A stretch of 16,012 nt of DNA, from contig JAMCTA010000078.1 in NCBI GenBank assembly GCA_023381895.1, forward strand, positions 1 to 16,012, in the 5' to 3' direction. A model generated the notes under the pieces. The model was given only the letters and a program-made list of their open reading frames with translations. It was not told the origin of the DNA and did no database searches. Source of the DNA: Chloroflexota bacterium (GTDB lineage Bacteria > Chloroflexota > UBA4733). The position numbers and the translations under genes are program-made. Below, piece after piece: positions 1 to 10,767 of the stretch (within the stretch, counting starts at the first letter, position 1; every line of letters starts with the position of its first letter).

Positions 1-103
1 TAGCGCTGGTACCAGTATAGCTGATGATGTTGGTGGGGGAAGGTCCTGCGGGGGGTGACTGGGGGGGTGCAGAGTGTGGGGGATGGAGGTGGATGGGAGG
101 TGA

Positions 104-3120
<3,017 letters not shown>

Positions 3121-3263
3121 TCGCCTCCCAGTCACCACTGGCAAGGCGCTCTCCTTCTGGCCACCGGCTCTTGGAGTCCCCTCCAAAAACCCGGCGTCCT
3201 GCATCCATCACACTCTGCACTTGTCAAGGTCCACCGCTCACCACACCCGGCGAGCGGACTACG

Positions 3264-3292
3264 ACTCTACCACACCCCTCCCCCACTGTCTA
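3264..3292 (-). promoter_or_regulatory. putative promoter of the solitary 23S gene
   Basis: Read leftward, TAGACA (3287-3292, 5/6 to the -35 consensus) is followed after exactly 17 nt by TAGAGT (3264-3269, 4/6 to the -10 consensus). It lies about 145 bp upstream of the mature 23S 5' end and downstream of the stop of the kinase-like gene. That is where an independent rRNA promoter should be. A perfect TTGACA at 3222-3227 is closer to the gene but has no good -10 at 16-18 nt. I see no tRNA or other gene in 3131-3328. Confidence 0.5.
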
Positions 3293-3328
3293 GCCCTAAC
3301 GCCCACCCCCAAACACCACCAGGCTATC

Positions 3329-5182
3329 TCATCCGGCGTCCCCAGAGGGTGCGGCCAGCGGCGTCTGCAACGGCAAGGTCACCATCAACTGGCACTCTCC
3401 GCTCGCCGGCGTTTTGACAACAAGCGATCCACCATGTGCTTTCAGGAATTGCTGAGCAATGTAAGCTTCGAGCCCTAGCTCTAAGAGACTGTGAGGGAGA
3501 GCGGCGCCTGAAGGCCCTCCTCCGCCACCGTTCTGCACAACTCCAGATACTGTCTCAATCACCACGCAGACCTCCAGTGCGTGCGGCTGCCGCACCCGCA
3601 CCCTCAGCGCCTTGTTTCCCGGCGCATGCTTCACGACGGCTTCCAGAGACAGGGCAAGTGCTCGTTCCAGATGCAAGGCGCTCCCCGAGACCAGAAATTC
3701 GCGCTGGGGTAGAGAGGTCTCCAGCCGTCCACGTGCTGAGGATATGCCGCACTGATCACATACCCTCCCGAGCAAGTCGGAGAGATTCACAGATGAGGAG
3801 GCAAACGCCTTCGTCGAGTGATCAAGCGTTTCCAGTAAGTGAAGGTGGTGTATGTGACGCTCCAGTTCGTGCGTAGGCTCGCGCAATGCCTTCAGCAACT
3901 CGAGTAGTCCCTCGCCGTCCACGAGATCGGCAGGCGCACGCAACGCTTCAAGGTGCCGTGTGAGGCTACACAGCACCTTTGCTGATCCTGCCATGCCATG
4001 ACGGGCTAGCGCGAGAAGGTGGTCACGCTCCTGCTTTGCCCCGACGAGCTCACCTGCAGGCCAGGCACACTCGATTGCAAGTGCACTCCGCTGAGCAATC
4101 TCCTGACACAATGGGAGGTCAGCCACCGTGTATTCACGCTGTGGGCTGATCGAGACAAACGACATAGCCCCAAGAATGCGATCGCGCACCATGAGGGGAA
4201 CACACAGCAAAGAATGGCCACCAATTGCCCGCAACAGCGCCAGCTGATCAGCATCGACGGTGCCACGCTCGAGAAAAGCATCGGAGATCACCGACTGTAA
4301 TACAGGCTGGCGGCGTTCTATCGCCACCCGGATGCCCATCTGGCCGTAGACGTCAGGCGGATAGCGACGCTGAAGCTCACGGACGAGCTCGAGACCGAGC
4401 GGGTCAGTGTGTGCCACAGCAACTCGCCGCAGCACACCATCTCGACCCAGGAGGTCAAGAGTGCACCAATCGGCGAGTGCCGGCACCACGACAGTGACGA
4501 TATGCTGTAACGTTGTAGAATAGTCATCAGCAGCATTGAGCACGTGGCTGAGGCGATCCAGCAATGCCAGCTGCTGCCGTGCGCTCTCCTCTCGTTGGAG
4601 GGCAGCTGATCGTTCTTCTTGGATACGGCGCCGGCGCGCCACTTCCTCCGTCAGCTCGCGTGCCGCCACAGCCAGCTGCGCCGTCCGCTGAGCGACGCGG
4701 AGTTCGAGGTCGCTATTCAGCCGCCCGGCTGCTGCCGCACTCTGACGTTGCTGCTCAAGCAGCGCTCCGTGCAGGCTCTCCTGTTCCGCCAGTGTGATTT
4801 CGAGCACGCGCTGACCATAACCGCCAGTCAAGCACGCCACTACTCTTGCTAACCGCTCGTGCAAATCCGGTAGCGCCATCAGCGAAGGCCACAACGGCAG
4901 CTCAGTGAGGAAGATCTGTACTGTTTGTGTGAGGGCGGCAGGACGCACAAGGTGGAGATTTGCCAGTTCTGCACCAGCCGCAGTGGCTACCCACTCGTCA
5001 ACCGGGGTCGCACAGACAGCGTCGAGCAGCTGCCCCGTAAGCTCCCGAAACCGCTGTACTAGCTCGCGTCCGTTTACCGGGGTGAAGCTCGTGCTTCGAA
5101 CTGCCTGCAGCCAGCGCTCAGTAAAGGCGCTCTCCTGAGCAGCAAGCTCTTGCCGCACACTGCTCCGTTGTCGCTCTGACAC
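3329..5182 (-). CDS. GAF-domain histidine-kinase-like sensor with degenerate catalytic boxes
   Basis: A 617-residue cytoplasmic sensor protein; no membrane segment is visible. Residues 1-130 form a helical N-terminal region of unknown type. Residues about 130-210 look like a charged coiled coil (LEQQRQ...RTAQLAVAARELTEEVARRRR). A GAF domain spans about 210-375, with the typical LADWCTLDLLGRDG opening. The rest aligns with a histidine kinase core. H395 sits where the phospho-accepting His is expected, but the usual ELRTP after it is GMAGS. The N-box reads SLEAVVKHAP (Glu for Asn), the DxGxG box reads IETVSGV, and the G2 region is ELGLEAYIAQQ without GLGL. Loss of the Mg/ATP residues suggests a weak or non-catalytic kinase; this is inference from manual alignment. 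The start is GTG with a weak GGCGG six bases upstream. The gene precedes the 23S gene on the same strand. No response regulator is adjacent. Confidence 0.85.
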   Translation of the reverse strand: MSERQRSSVRQELAAQESAFTERWLQAVRSTSFTPVNGRELVQRFRELTGQLLDAVCATPVDEWVATAAGAELANLHLVRPAALTQTVQIFLTELPLWPSLMALPDLHERLARVVACLTGGYGQRVLEITLAEQESLHGALLEQQRQSAAAAGRLNSDLELRVAQRTAQLAVAARELTEEVARRRRIQEERSAALQREESARQQLALLDRLSHVLNAADDYSTTLQHIVTVVVPALADWCTLDLLGRDGVLRRVAVAHTDPLGLELVRELQRRYPPDVYGQMGIRVAIERRQPVLQSVISDAFLERGTVDADQLALLRAIGGHSLLCVPLMVRDRILGAMSFVSISPQREYTVADLPLCQEIAQRSALAIECAWPAGELVGAKQERDHLLALARHGMAGSAKVLCSLTRHLEALRAPADLVDGEGLLELLKALREPTHELERHIHHLHLLETLDHSTKAFASSSVNLSDLLGRVCDQCGISSARGRLETSLPQREFLVSGSALHLERALALSLEAVVKHAPGNKALRVRVRQPHALEVCVVIETVSGVVQNGGGGGPSGAALPHSLLELGLEAYIAQQFLKAHGGSLVVKTPASGECQLMVTLPLQTPLAAPSGDAG

Positions 5183-5198
5183 GTTGATCCGCCGCTAT

Positions 5199-5251
5199 CT
5201 GGCGCACCGCCAGGCTACCGATTGTTCATCCCCACAGTGCCACGCCACTGT
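5199..5251 (-). other. two small hairpins in the leader of the kinase-like gene
   Basis: In the 206-bp gap upstream of the kinase-like gene are two perfect 6-bp stems: 5199-5213 (CTGGCG, triloop, CGCCAG) and 5234-5251 (ACAGTG, 6-nt loop, CACTGT). Both would lie in the mRNA leader if transcription starts upstream of 5251. No T-run follows either, so they do not look like terminators. I found no convincing promoter in the gap. The function is unknown. Confidence 0.3.
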
Positions 5252-5374
5252 CCCGGGCTCCACTCTTGCATAGAATGGGCCAAACATGTCCGCTGATCGC
5301 TCACCAGGGATCAGGCGCTACCCAGCATTGGTGTAGGGCCTGGCAAGTCCACTGACGCCTCAGCTGAAATCGCC

Positions 5375-5388
5375 GCTTGAATCCAAGC
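5375..5388 (-). terminator. weak hairpin after the first isomerase gene
   Basis: Immediately after the TGA of the isomerase gene, the transcript can fold GCTTG-GATT-CAAGC, a 5-bp stem with a 4-nt loop. It is followed by GGCGATTTC rather than a uniform U-tract. A terminator role is possible but poorly supported. Confidence 0.2.
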
Positions 5389-6162
5389 TCAGCGCAATCC
5401 CTGCGCCATGAGGAACTGACAGCTCATCGCGAGACTCTCGAAGGGATCGCGCTGACAGATGTCCTGTTCCACGGCGGCAAACTCCACGCCCGCACGCTCA
5501 CACGCAGCCAGAATACCGGGCCAGTTGAGATTGCCTTGGCCCACCTCAGCCATCTGCGCCTGACCATTCACAAAGGCCATGTCCTTGAGGTGAATGATTG
5601 CCTGTCGACCACTGAGGCGGTCGATCCAGGCAGCTGGGTCACCACCGCCATACTGCACCCAGTACGTATCCAGCTCAGCCCAGAGATACCGCGGATCAGC
5701 CGACTCGAAGATGATTTGTAAACCGGTACGATCACCATAACGCTGGAACTCAAACGCATGATTATGATAACTAAAAGTGAGGCCAGCGCCAGCAAGCCGC
5801 TCGCCCACAGCTGCTGCCTCGTGTGCAAACCCGGCAAACCCTTCCGCACCCTGCTCGCGATACTCGCGCGGCATGCTCCCCACGGCCACGTGACGGCATC
5901 CCCAGAGCTTGTGTTCTCGTATAACGTTCTCGAGGTCTCCGGTAAGTCGAGGCCACGGAATGTGCGTACAGCACACTGCAACCTCGTGGGAGTCCACAAT
6001 CCGCTTCACTTCCTCCGGTGGAATCGGCCCAATTGCCGAGAGTTGCACGGCGGCATACCCCATCTCTCGCACCCTGGCGATGGTGACAGCGAAGTCTGCA
6101 GCTGTCTTAGTATGCTCTCGCACGGTATAGAGCTGAGCAGCAAGCGCTGGCTTCCCGGTCAC
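5389..6162 (-). CDS. sugar phosphate isomerase/epimerase family protein (xylose-isomerase-like TIM barrel), copy 1
   Basis: A 257-residue soluble protein of the AP-endonuclease-2/xylose-isomerase-like TIM-barrel superfamily. Members isomerise, epimerise, dehydrate or lyse sugars and cyclitols, usually with a divalent metal. Visible motifs are YHNHAFEF (132-139), AELDTYWVQYGG (162-173), IHLKDM (190-195), EVGQGNLNW (206-214) and AVEQD (230-234), in the order usual for the family. The length is near normal (250-290). The start is GTG at 6160-6162, chosen because GGAGG lies six bases upstream and the next residues begin the first beta strand (PALAAQLYTV). It is divergent from a Gfo/Idh/MocA dehydrogenase across 165 bp, a pairing common in inositol and sugar catabolism. 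The exact reaction cannot be told from sequence; inosose dehydratase-like or keto-sugar lyase activities are options. Confidence 0.88.
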   Translation of the reverse strand: MTGKPALAAQLYTVREHTKTAADFAVTIARVREMGYAAVQLSAIGPIPPEEVKRIVDSHEVAVCCTHIPWPRLTGDLENVIREHKLWGCRHVAVGSMPREYREQGAEGFAGFAHEAAAVGERLAGAGLTFSYHNHAFEFQRYGDRTGLQIIFESADPRYLWAELDTYWVQYGGGDPAAWIDRLSGRQAIIHLKDMAFVNGQAQMAEVGQGNLNWPGILAACERAGVEFAAVEQDICQRDPFESLAMSCQFLMAQGLR

Positions 6163-6203
6163 GAGACACCTCCTTCAGTACAACACGTTCTTCTTGTCCC
6201 ATT

Positions 6204-6209
6204 ATTGTA
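6204..6209 (-). promoter_or_regulatory. -10-like element for isomerase copy 1
   Basis: TACAAT (5/6 to TATAAT) reads leftward about 41 bp upstream of the GTG start. The -35 position is poor at every normal spacing. It is the best candidate in the divergent 6163-6327 gap on this strand. Confidence 0.3.
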
Positions 6210-6268
6210 CGCATCACGCTGACGGCCTGACGCCTGCGCAATAGTGCGACCTGCGACCATGCTCGCTG

Positions 6269-6277
6269 TGCTATCCT
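6269..6277 (+). promoter_or_regulatory. extended -10-like element for dehydrogenase 1
   Basis: TGCTATCCT matches an extended -10 (TGnTATnnT) about 50 bp upstream of the chosen GTG start at 6328. No good -35 is present, which extended -10 promoters can tolerate. This would make the upstream in-frame ATG at 6244 untranscribed and supports the shorter protein. Confidence 0.3.
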
Positions 6278-6327
6278 CCAGAAGCTTCCGGCGAAGACGG
6301 CTAACGCATTCAGGAGGAGATCGCTCT

Positions 6328-7449
6328 GTGACAGGTGACTCTCGTGTCGCGCCGATGAAGGTGGGGGTGATCGGCTGCGGCAGAATCAGTGGCATCTACT
6401 TTCAGAACTGCCAGGCCCTTGAAGCGCTTGAGATCGTCGCCTGTGCTGATATTGATCTCGCTCGCGCTCAGCAAGCAGCTCAAGAGTGGAAAGTGCCCAA
6501 AGGGTGCTCATCTGAGGAGCTCCTGGCCGACCCCGAGATCGAGCTGGTGATCAACCTCACCATTCCAGCGGCACACGGTGATGTGGCTCTCGCTGCTATT
6601 CGTGCCGGAAAATCGGTCTACAATGAAAAGCCTCTCGCTGTTACTCGTGATGCCGCCCAAAGGATTCTCAGCGAAGCTCGTACCCGCCGTGTTCGGATAG
6701 GCTGTGCTCCAGACACGTTCCTTGGCGGGGGGCTGCAAACGTGCCGGCAGCTCATCGACGCTGGCGGCATCGGTGAACCCATCGGCGCAACTGCATTCAT
6801 GATGAGCCACGGGCCTGAGAACTGGCATCCGAATCCACACTTCTTCTTCCAACCAGGAGCTGGTCCGCTCTTCGATATGGGGCCGTACTACCTCACCGCC
6901 CTCGTCTCCCTTCTCGGACCAGTCCGGCGTGTCACTGGTTCAGCTCGGGCTAGCTTCCCCGAGCGCATCATCGGTAGTGAGCCACTCCGGGGCCAGAAGA
7001 TTCCCGTAAACACTCCTACCCACATCAATGGGGTGCTCGACTTCGCGAGTGGTCCCATCGCCACGATCATCACATCCTTCGACGTGTGGGCCGCACAGCT
7101 CCCGCGTATCGAGATCTATGGCTCAGAGGCCACCCTGAGCGTTCCCGACCCCAACACATTCGGAGGGCCAGTGCGTATCCGCCGTGCTGGCGAGCGGGAG
7201 TGGTCGGAGCTACCGCTCAGCCACGGCTACACACAGAACTGGCGCGGTCTCGGTCCTGCCGACCTGGCGACGGCTGCACACTCTGGCCGGCCCCATCGCG
7301 CGAATGGGGACCTAGCCTATCACGTGCTCGACGTCATGCAATCGATCCTCGACGCCTCCGCCGCAGGACACCACATCGAGATGGCCAGCACCTGTGAGCG
7401 CCCTGCTCCTCTTCCTAGCTCCCTCACCGAAGGTCAGCTCGACCCCTAA
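6328..7449 (+). CDS. Gfo/Idh/MocA family oxidoreductase, copy 1
   Basis: A 373-residue NAD(P)-dependent dehydrogenase of the Gfo/Idh/MocA family. The Rossmann nucleotide loop is [11 protein letters not shown] (12-22), followed by an acidic residue after the second strand (ACADID, 39-43). The family EKP motif is at 100-102. The substrate domain has [10 protein letters not shown] (126-135) and FDMGPYYLT (182-190), the D-x-G-x-Y variant of the catalytic D-x-G-x-H motif. The C-terminus contains [19 protein letters not shown] chose GTG 6328 because AGGAGGAGA lies upstream of it; ATG 6355 (MKVGVIG) is an alternative. The ATG at 6244 would add an Arg-rich, non-homologous-looking tail and has no ribosome site. 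It is divergent from isomerase copy 1, with which it probably acts on the same sugar or cyclitol; that partnership is inference. Confidence 0.92.
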   Translation: MTGDSRVAPMKVGVIGCGRISGIYFQNCQALEALEIVACADIDLARAQQAAQEWKVPKGCSSEELLADPEIELVINLTIPAAHGDVALAAIRAGKSVYNEKPLAVTRDAAQRILSEARTRRVRIGCAPDTFLGGGLQTCRQLIDAGGIGEPIGATAFMMSHGPENWHPNPHFFFQPGAGPLFDMGPYYLTALVSLLGPVRRVTGSARASFPERIIGSEPLRGQKIPVNTPTHINGVLDFASGPIATIITSFDVWAAQLPRIEIYGSEATLSVPDPNTFGGPVRIRRAGEREWSELPLSHGYTQNWRGLGPADLATAAHSGRPHRANGDLAYHVLDVMQSILDASAAGHHIEMASTCERPAPLPSSLTEGQLDP

Positions 7450-7524
7450 AGCAGGAGCACGGCTCATAGATCCTCCAGGTGCGTGCTGCTCCATGAGGTG
7501 GCAGCAGCGGCACTCGACGGGATC

Positions 7525-7569
7525 GACGGCGCTAATGAGCCCGCTACGGCGTAACTCACGGGCGCCGTC
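7525..7569. terminator. nested inverted repeat between convergent genes, possible bidirectional terminator
   Basis: GACGGCGC (7525-7532) and GCGCCGTC (7562-7569) are perfect 8-bp inverted arms, with a smaller TGAG/CTCA pairing nested inside. The right arm overlaps the last codons of the leftward mini-protein gene, whose TGA is at 7556-7558. It lies between two convergent genes, as a shared terminator would. Neither side has a proper T-run, so intrinsic termination is uncertain. The rest of 7450-7524 shows nothing definite. Confidence 0.3.
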
Positions 7570-7765
7570 TTCCTATCCAGAAGAAGAGCAGGCCCCAGAT
7601 CAACGCCCAGGGTACTCCACCTTCGATTCCAGAGAGGAGACTCGCTCCTAGGCTCTGATGCTTGCCCACGAGTTGAGCGACGGCGTCCGCAACTCCCACT
7701 ATCACGCCGACGGCGATACCGTACCGCCAGGGATGTTGCTCCATCCATGAAGGCTGTCGAGACAC
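7556..7765 (-). CDS. small two-helix membrane protein, function unknown
   Basis: A 69-residue hydrophobic protein. Two likely membrane helices cover about residues 15-32 (YGIAVGVIVGVADAVAQLV) and 43-65 (LLSGIEGGVPWALIWGLLFF), followed by a positively charged tail (GRRRP). That tail suggests the C-terminus stays in the cytoplasm. The start is GTG at 7763-7765 with GAAAGG eight bases upstream; an in-frame ATG at 7742-7744 (MEQHPWRYG) could be used instead but has no ribosome site. I do not recognise a family. The clear helix-turn-helix hydrophobic pattern with a Gly-rich turn, rather than the Arg/Pro-rich look of chance frames in GC-rich DNA, argues that it is real. It is convergent with dehydrogenase 1 and stands alone. 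Confidence 0.55.
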   Translation of the reverse strand: MSRQPSWMEQHPWRYGIAVGVIVGVADAVAQLVGKHQSLGASLLSGIEGGVPWALIWGLLFFWIGRRRP

Positions 7766-8229
7766 GTGCTGCGCCTTTCACTCTATAGACGCTAGCACTC
7801 GGCGTACGCTGAGCTCCACTCCATACATTACATTATGAACTTATGACCGGCGGGTGAGGGTGAGCCTGACACACCCCTCGGTGGTCAGCGCCATTCGAGC
7901 TGGGCGGCCATCAGCCAGCGGTCGTGGTCGCCAGTCTCGTGCGATGCTACGCCAGCCACGTTCCCTGGTGAACTCTCCCTGTATAGTGCTTCAACGGAAG
8001 TGAGACAGGTCCAGCCGCCAGCCACCTCAGTTATCGAGTTGTCCAGTCGTCACGGCCTCGCAGCGCTACGTTGACACAAGGGCAGATCCCTCGATTGGTT
8101 CGCTAACAGAAGCCCACGCCACGTCGTTGCCCGCAATAGCCTGAACCGGGGGGCCGAGTCGCCGCTGCCGGCCAGGTATGGCAACACAGCTGCAACGGAG
8201 GGGTCTCCTTCACCGGGGCCGAGAAGCCG
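7766..8229. other. about 460 bp without a credible gene
   Basis: No frame on either strand looks like protein. An AT-rich patch lies at about 7823-7846. Next to it, 7845-7886 can fold as an imperfect hairpin (outer GACC/GGTC, inner GAGGG-TG with CA-CCCCTC). A TATAGT (-10-like, 5/6) is at 7982-7987 and a TTGACA at 8071-8076, neither with a proper partner. It may be an untranslated or decayed region. Confidence 0.5.
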
Positions 8230-8235
8230 TACAAT
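8209..8235 (+). promoter_or_regulatory. putative promoter of the GNAT gene
   Basis: TACAAT (8230-8235, 5/6) lies 22 bp before the ATG, preceded after 15 nt by TTCACC (8209-8214, 4/6 to TTGACA). The short spacing weakens the case. If correct, the leader is only about 16 nt and carries the GGGAAGG ribosome site. Confidence 0.35.
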
Positions 8236-8257
8236 CCTAGAAACGGGAAGGTACGCA

Positions 8258-9139
8258 ATGCTCCATCTCCAGCGCTATCCCAACGTCCAGAGCTTCCATC
8301 AGGCAGCCACATCCTTCCTCGAGCGTTGGGAGGCAGAACACGTTCTCCTACTCGGGCTCTGCTCCAGTCTCGCTGAGGCCCCGCTCAACGGTGACCAACC
8401 TACACCGTATTACTTCGCCACCGTGTCCGGCCCCAGCGACGTACAGCTGGCAGCCTTGATGACACCACCCCAACGGCTCGTGCTCTCTCGTGTCCTCGAC
8501 CCTGACGCCCTTCCGCTGCTCGCCGAAGACCTCCTGTCCACCCAATGGCCCGTTCCTGGAGTGCTCGGGCCCAAGGCCCATGCGCAGGGCTTCGCCGCTC
8601 TCTGGAAACGGCTCACAGGAGAGCCTTTTCACCTCCACATGGCCGAGCGGATCTACCAGCTCGAGCAGGTAGTGCCGGTGACGACTGTTCCCGGATTCAG
8701 TCGGCGCGCCGCAGTCGGCGACCGTCCGCTGCTCATCGACTGGTTTATTCAGCTTCAGCTTCAGCGCGAGGCTGAAGGCGCTTCAGGAGAAGCGGCCCAA
8801 CAGGAAGCTGGCGCGGCAGTCGACCGGCGCCTGATGAGCAGGGCCGGAGGGCTCTATCTCTGGATCGACGAGCGGCCTGTGTCGCTAGCTGGCTATGCTG
8901 GCCCCACGCCGAACGGTATCCGTATCGGTCCTGTCTTCACGCCTCCCCAGTTTCGACGCCGCGGCTATGCCAGCGCCGTCACGGCAGCCCTCAGCCAGAT
9001 ACTGCTCGACGCAGGCTACCGCTTCTGTTCCCTCTTCACTGATCTCGCCAACCCAACCTCGAACAAGATCTACCAGCAGATTGGCTACAGACCAGTCTGC
9101 GATGTCGATGTCTATCGCTTCAGTGCACCACGTTCGTGA
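8258..9139 (+). CDS. GNAT family N-acetyltransferase
   Basis: A 293-residue soluble protein with a C-terminal GNAT acetyltransferase fold, which moves an acetyl group from acetyl-CoA to an amine. The CoA-binding motif A is at about 222-246 (RIGPVFTPPQFRRRGYASAV, with RRRGYA at 233-238). Motif B is at about 264-280 (LANPTSNKIYQQIGYRPV), typical of the FR47-like branch. Residues 1-150 are a less conserved N-terminal domain, as in several two-domain members. Residues 168-187 are a low-complexity Glu/Ala/Gln segment, probably a linker. ATG 8258 has GGGAAGG six bases upstream. The substrate is unknown. It is followed on the same strand by a dehydrogenase gene 281 bp later, too far to assume an operon. 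Confidence 0.88.
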   Translation: MLHLQRYPNVQSFHQAATSFLERWEAEHVLLLGLCSSLAEAPLNGDQPTPYYFATVSGPSDVQLAALMTPPQRLVLSRVLDPDALPLLAEDLLSTQWPVPGVLGPKAHAQGFAALWKRLTGEPFHLHMAERIYQLEQVVPVTTVPGFSRRAAVGDRPLLIDWFIQLQLQREAEGASGEAAQQEAGAAVDRRLMSRAGGLYLWIDERPVSLAGYAGPTPNGIRIGPVFTPPQFRRRGYASAVTAALSQILLDAGYRFCSLFTDLANPTSNKIYQQIGYRPVCDVDVYRFSAPRS

Positions 9140-9173
9140 GCACAGCCGCCGGGAATGCTATGCTCCGGCATTG

Positions 9174-9199
9174 TCACACTCATCCAAGAACGAGTGTGA
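9174..9199 (+). terminator. perfect 8-bp hairpin after the GNAT gene
   Basis: TCACACTC and GAGTGTGA are exact inverted arms around a 10-nt loop, starting 34 bp after the GNAT stop. No T-run follows, so it could be a factor-dependent terminator or an RNA-stabilising hairpin. The remainder of 9140-9420 shows no gene. Confidence 0.35.
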
Positions 9200-9420
9200 G
9201 GGCGCCTGGTTCGAGCTGTCTGGCCCCACTGGGCTGGTGCAGCTCAGCGGAAATGGGCTGAGTCAGCCGGCACGAGCGCACTCTCTTCCGGCATTGGCAG
9301 CTCACGTTCGCCTGCTGCCCGGTGGTCGAGGCTGAAGCTACAGGGTGCTAGTAGGGACAATGGCTCTGATCAGGGTGTTCAGCTCATCCCCGCATCAGGA
9401 GTTGTAGTGGAGAAGAGGAC

Positions 9421-10671
9421 ATGATTCGGGTAGGCATCGCCGGTTGTGGTCGCATTCTCAACGCGCACCTGCGCGGATACCGGCTGCTTCGGGAGGCTGG
9501 ATATGACAACTTCCGCATCACCGGACTGTTCTCTCGAAACCGTGCTGATGCCGAGATGTTTCGCCGCCGCGGTGAAGGCCCCCCGCCGCGGCCTTCTGTG
9601 AGTAGCAATCCGGGCGACCCGCTCTCTGCACCCCACCTTTACGTCAGCGACATCCACCCCGACACGGTCCCGACTGTGTACAGCAGCTTGGAGGAGATGA
9701 TCGAGAGCGGAGAAGTCGACGCCATCGACACTCCGAGCTCCGTGTTCGCTCATCATTCGATCGCCCTCAAAGCAATCGCTGCTGGCAAGCACGTGCTCGT
9801 GGAAAAGCCCTTCTCCGTCAGCGTTCAAGCGGGGCGGCTGATGGTCGAGGCAGCGCAAAGAGCACAAGTTGTACTTGGTGTCTTGGAAACCGTCCGCTAT
9901 GCCGCGAGCTCGCGCCACGTGGCCTGGGCTATCAAGCACGGTCACATCGGCTCCGTACAGATGGTGGCCACGGTGAGCATCGGCACGCGCGAGTGGTCAC
10001 CCGACCGCGTAGTGGCTCAGACACCCTGGCGGCACATCGTCACGCAAGCCGGCGGAGGAGCAACGCTCGACATTGGCGTACACGCTTTTCACGACTTGCG
10101 CTACGCGTGTGGCGAAATCAACAGGATGTCCGCTCTCGTGCGTACATTTGAGCCGCTGCGCTTCCTTCGCGACGCGGCTGGAACGGTGCTGCAAACGGTC
10201 AAAGCTGATGCCGACGACACCTACTTCTCATTGTTCGACTTCGTGAACGGTGGCATCGGCATGGCGAGCTTTACCTGGGCAGGCCATGGTGAGCCGGCCG
10301 GGTTGCCAGACGGCCGGGTGATCTATGGAACGAGAGGCGCCATCAAGGGAGGCGTCATCCAGCGTGATGGAGAACAGGCCGTCGCCCTGCCCCAGTTCTT
10401 CGAAGCGCTCGCGCCCCGTGAGGTAAAGGAACGCCGCTTCCCCTCCGGCCTCACCGACACCTTCGCTCTGGCGCAGCTCGACTTCCTCCGCGCAATCGAA
10501 AATAAGACCCAGATGGAGGCGAGTGGAGAAGAAGGGTTGCGCGACGTAGCCACTGCCTTTGCAATGGTCGAAGCGTCACACGCCCAGCAGGTTGTGTGCG
10601 TCGAGGATGTCCTGTCTGGAAAGGTCGCTGCTGCCCAGCTTCGGATCAACGAAGCATTCGGCTTGATCTGA
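9421..10671 (+). CDS. Gfo/Idh/MocA family oxidoreductase, copy 2
   Basis: A 416-residue dehydrogenase, somewhat longer than copies 1 and 3 because of a Pro/Arg-rich insertion at about 48-72 (RRRGEGPPPRPSVSSNPGDP) inside the nucleotide-binding domain. The Rossmann loop VGIAGCGRI is at 4-12, EKP at 128-130, and the catalytic D-x-G-x-H-x-x-x-D pattern in LDIGVHAFHD at 216-225 (D217, H221, D225). All core elements are intact, so it is probably an active NAD(P)-dependent sugar or cyclitol dehydrogenase. ATG 9421 is preceded by GGAG at eight bases. It differs strongly from the other two copies, so these are not recent tandem duplicates. It is the only one of the three without an adjacent TIM-barrel gene; its neighbours are a GNAT gene and a convergent peptidase gene. 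Confidence 0.92.
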   Translation: MIRVGIAGCGRILNAHLRGYRLLREAGYDNFRITGLFSRNRADAEMFRRRGEGPPPRPSVSSNPGDPLSAPHLYVSDIHPDTVPTVYSSLEEMIESGEVDAIDTPSSVFAHHSIALKAIAAGKHVLVEKPFSVSVQAGRLMVEAAQRAQVVLGVLETVRYAASSRHVAWAIKHGHIGSVQMVATVSIGTREWSPDRVVAQTPWRHIVTQAGGGATLDIGVHAFHDLRYACGEINRMSALVRTFEPLRFLRDAAGTVLQTVKADADDTYFSLFDFVNGGIGMASFTWAGHGEPAGLPDGRVIYGTRGAIKGGVIQRDGEQAVALPQFFEALAPREVKERRFPSGLTDTFALAQLDFLRAIENKTQMEASGEEGLRDVATAFAMVEASHAQQVVCVEDVLSGKVAAAQLRINEAFGLI

Positions 10672-10705
10672 GTGAGGAGGGCGAGCTGTTCCCACTGCCT
10701 TCTCC

Positions 10706-10739
10706 ACACTCGCTCACACCTCGGCGCGAATGAGCGTGT
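10706..10739. terminator. hairpin between convergent genes
   Basis: ACAC-TC-GCTCA (10706-10716) can pair with TGAGCGTGT (10731-10739), giving about 9 bp with a 2-nt bulge. It lies in the 96-bp gap between the convergent stops of dehydrogenase 2 and the P1 peptidase. There is no T-run on either side. Confidence 0.3.
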
Positions 10740-10767
10740 CACCCCTCGACTCGCATGCGAACCAGAT

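Noticed and set aside
1..93. Possible 5S rRNA or tRNA downstream of 23S
   Set aside because: The G-rich (C-rich in the transcript) sequence shows no 5S or tRNA signatures before the edge of the window.
3222..3227. Perfect TTGACA close to the 23S gene
   Set aside because: No acceptable -10 at 16-18 nt (ATGCAG or GATGCA). The TAGACA-17-TAGAGT pair further upstream fits better.
3131..3328. Possible tRNA or 16S end upstream of 23S, as in a standard operon
   Set aside because: No cloverleaf, no anti-Shine-Dalgarno 3' end of 16S, and a protein gene ends at 3329.
6244..6327. Upstream ATG that would lengthen dehydrogenase 1 by 28 residues
   Set aside because: The added part is Arg-rich and unlike the family, and it has no ribosome site, while GTG 6328 has AGGAGGAGA upstream.
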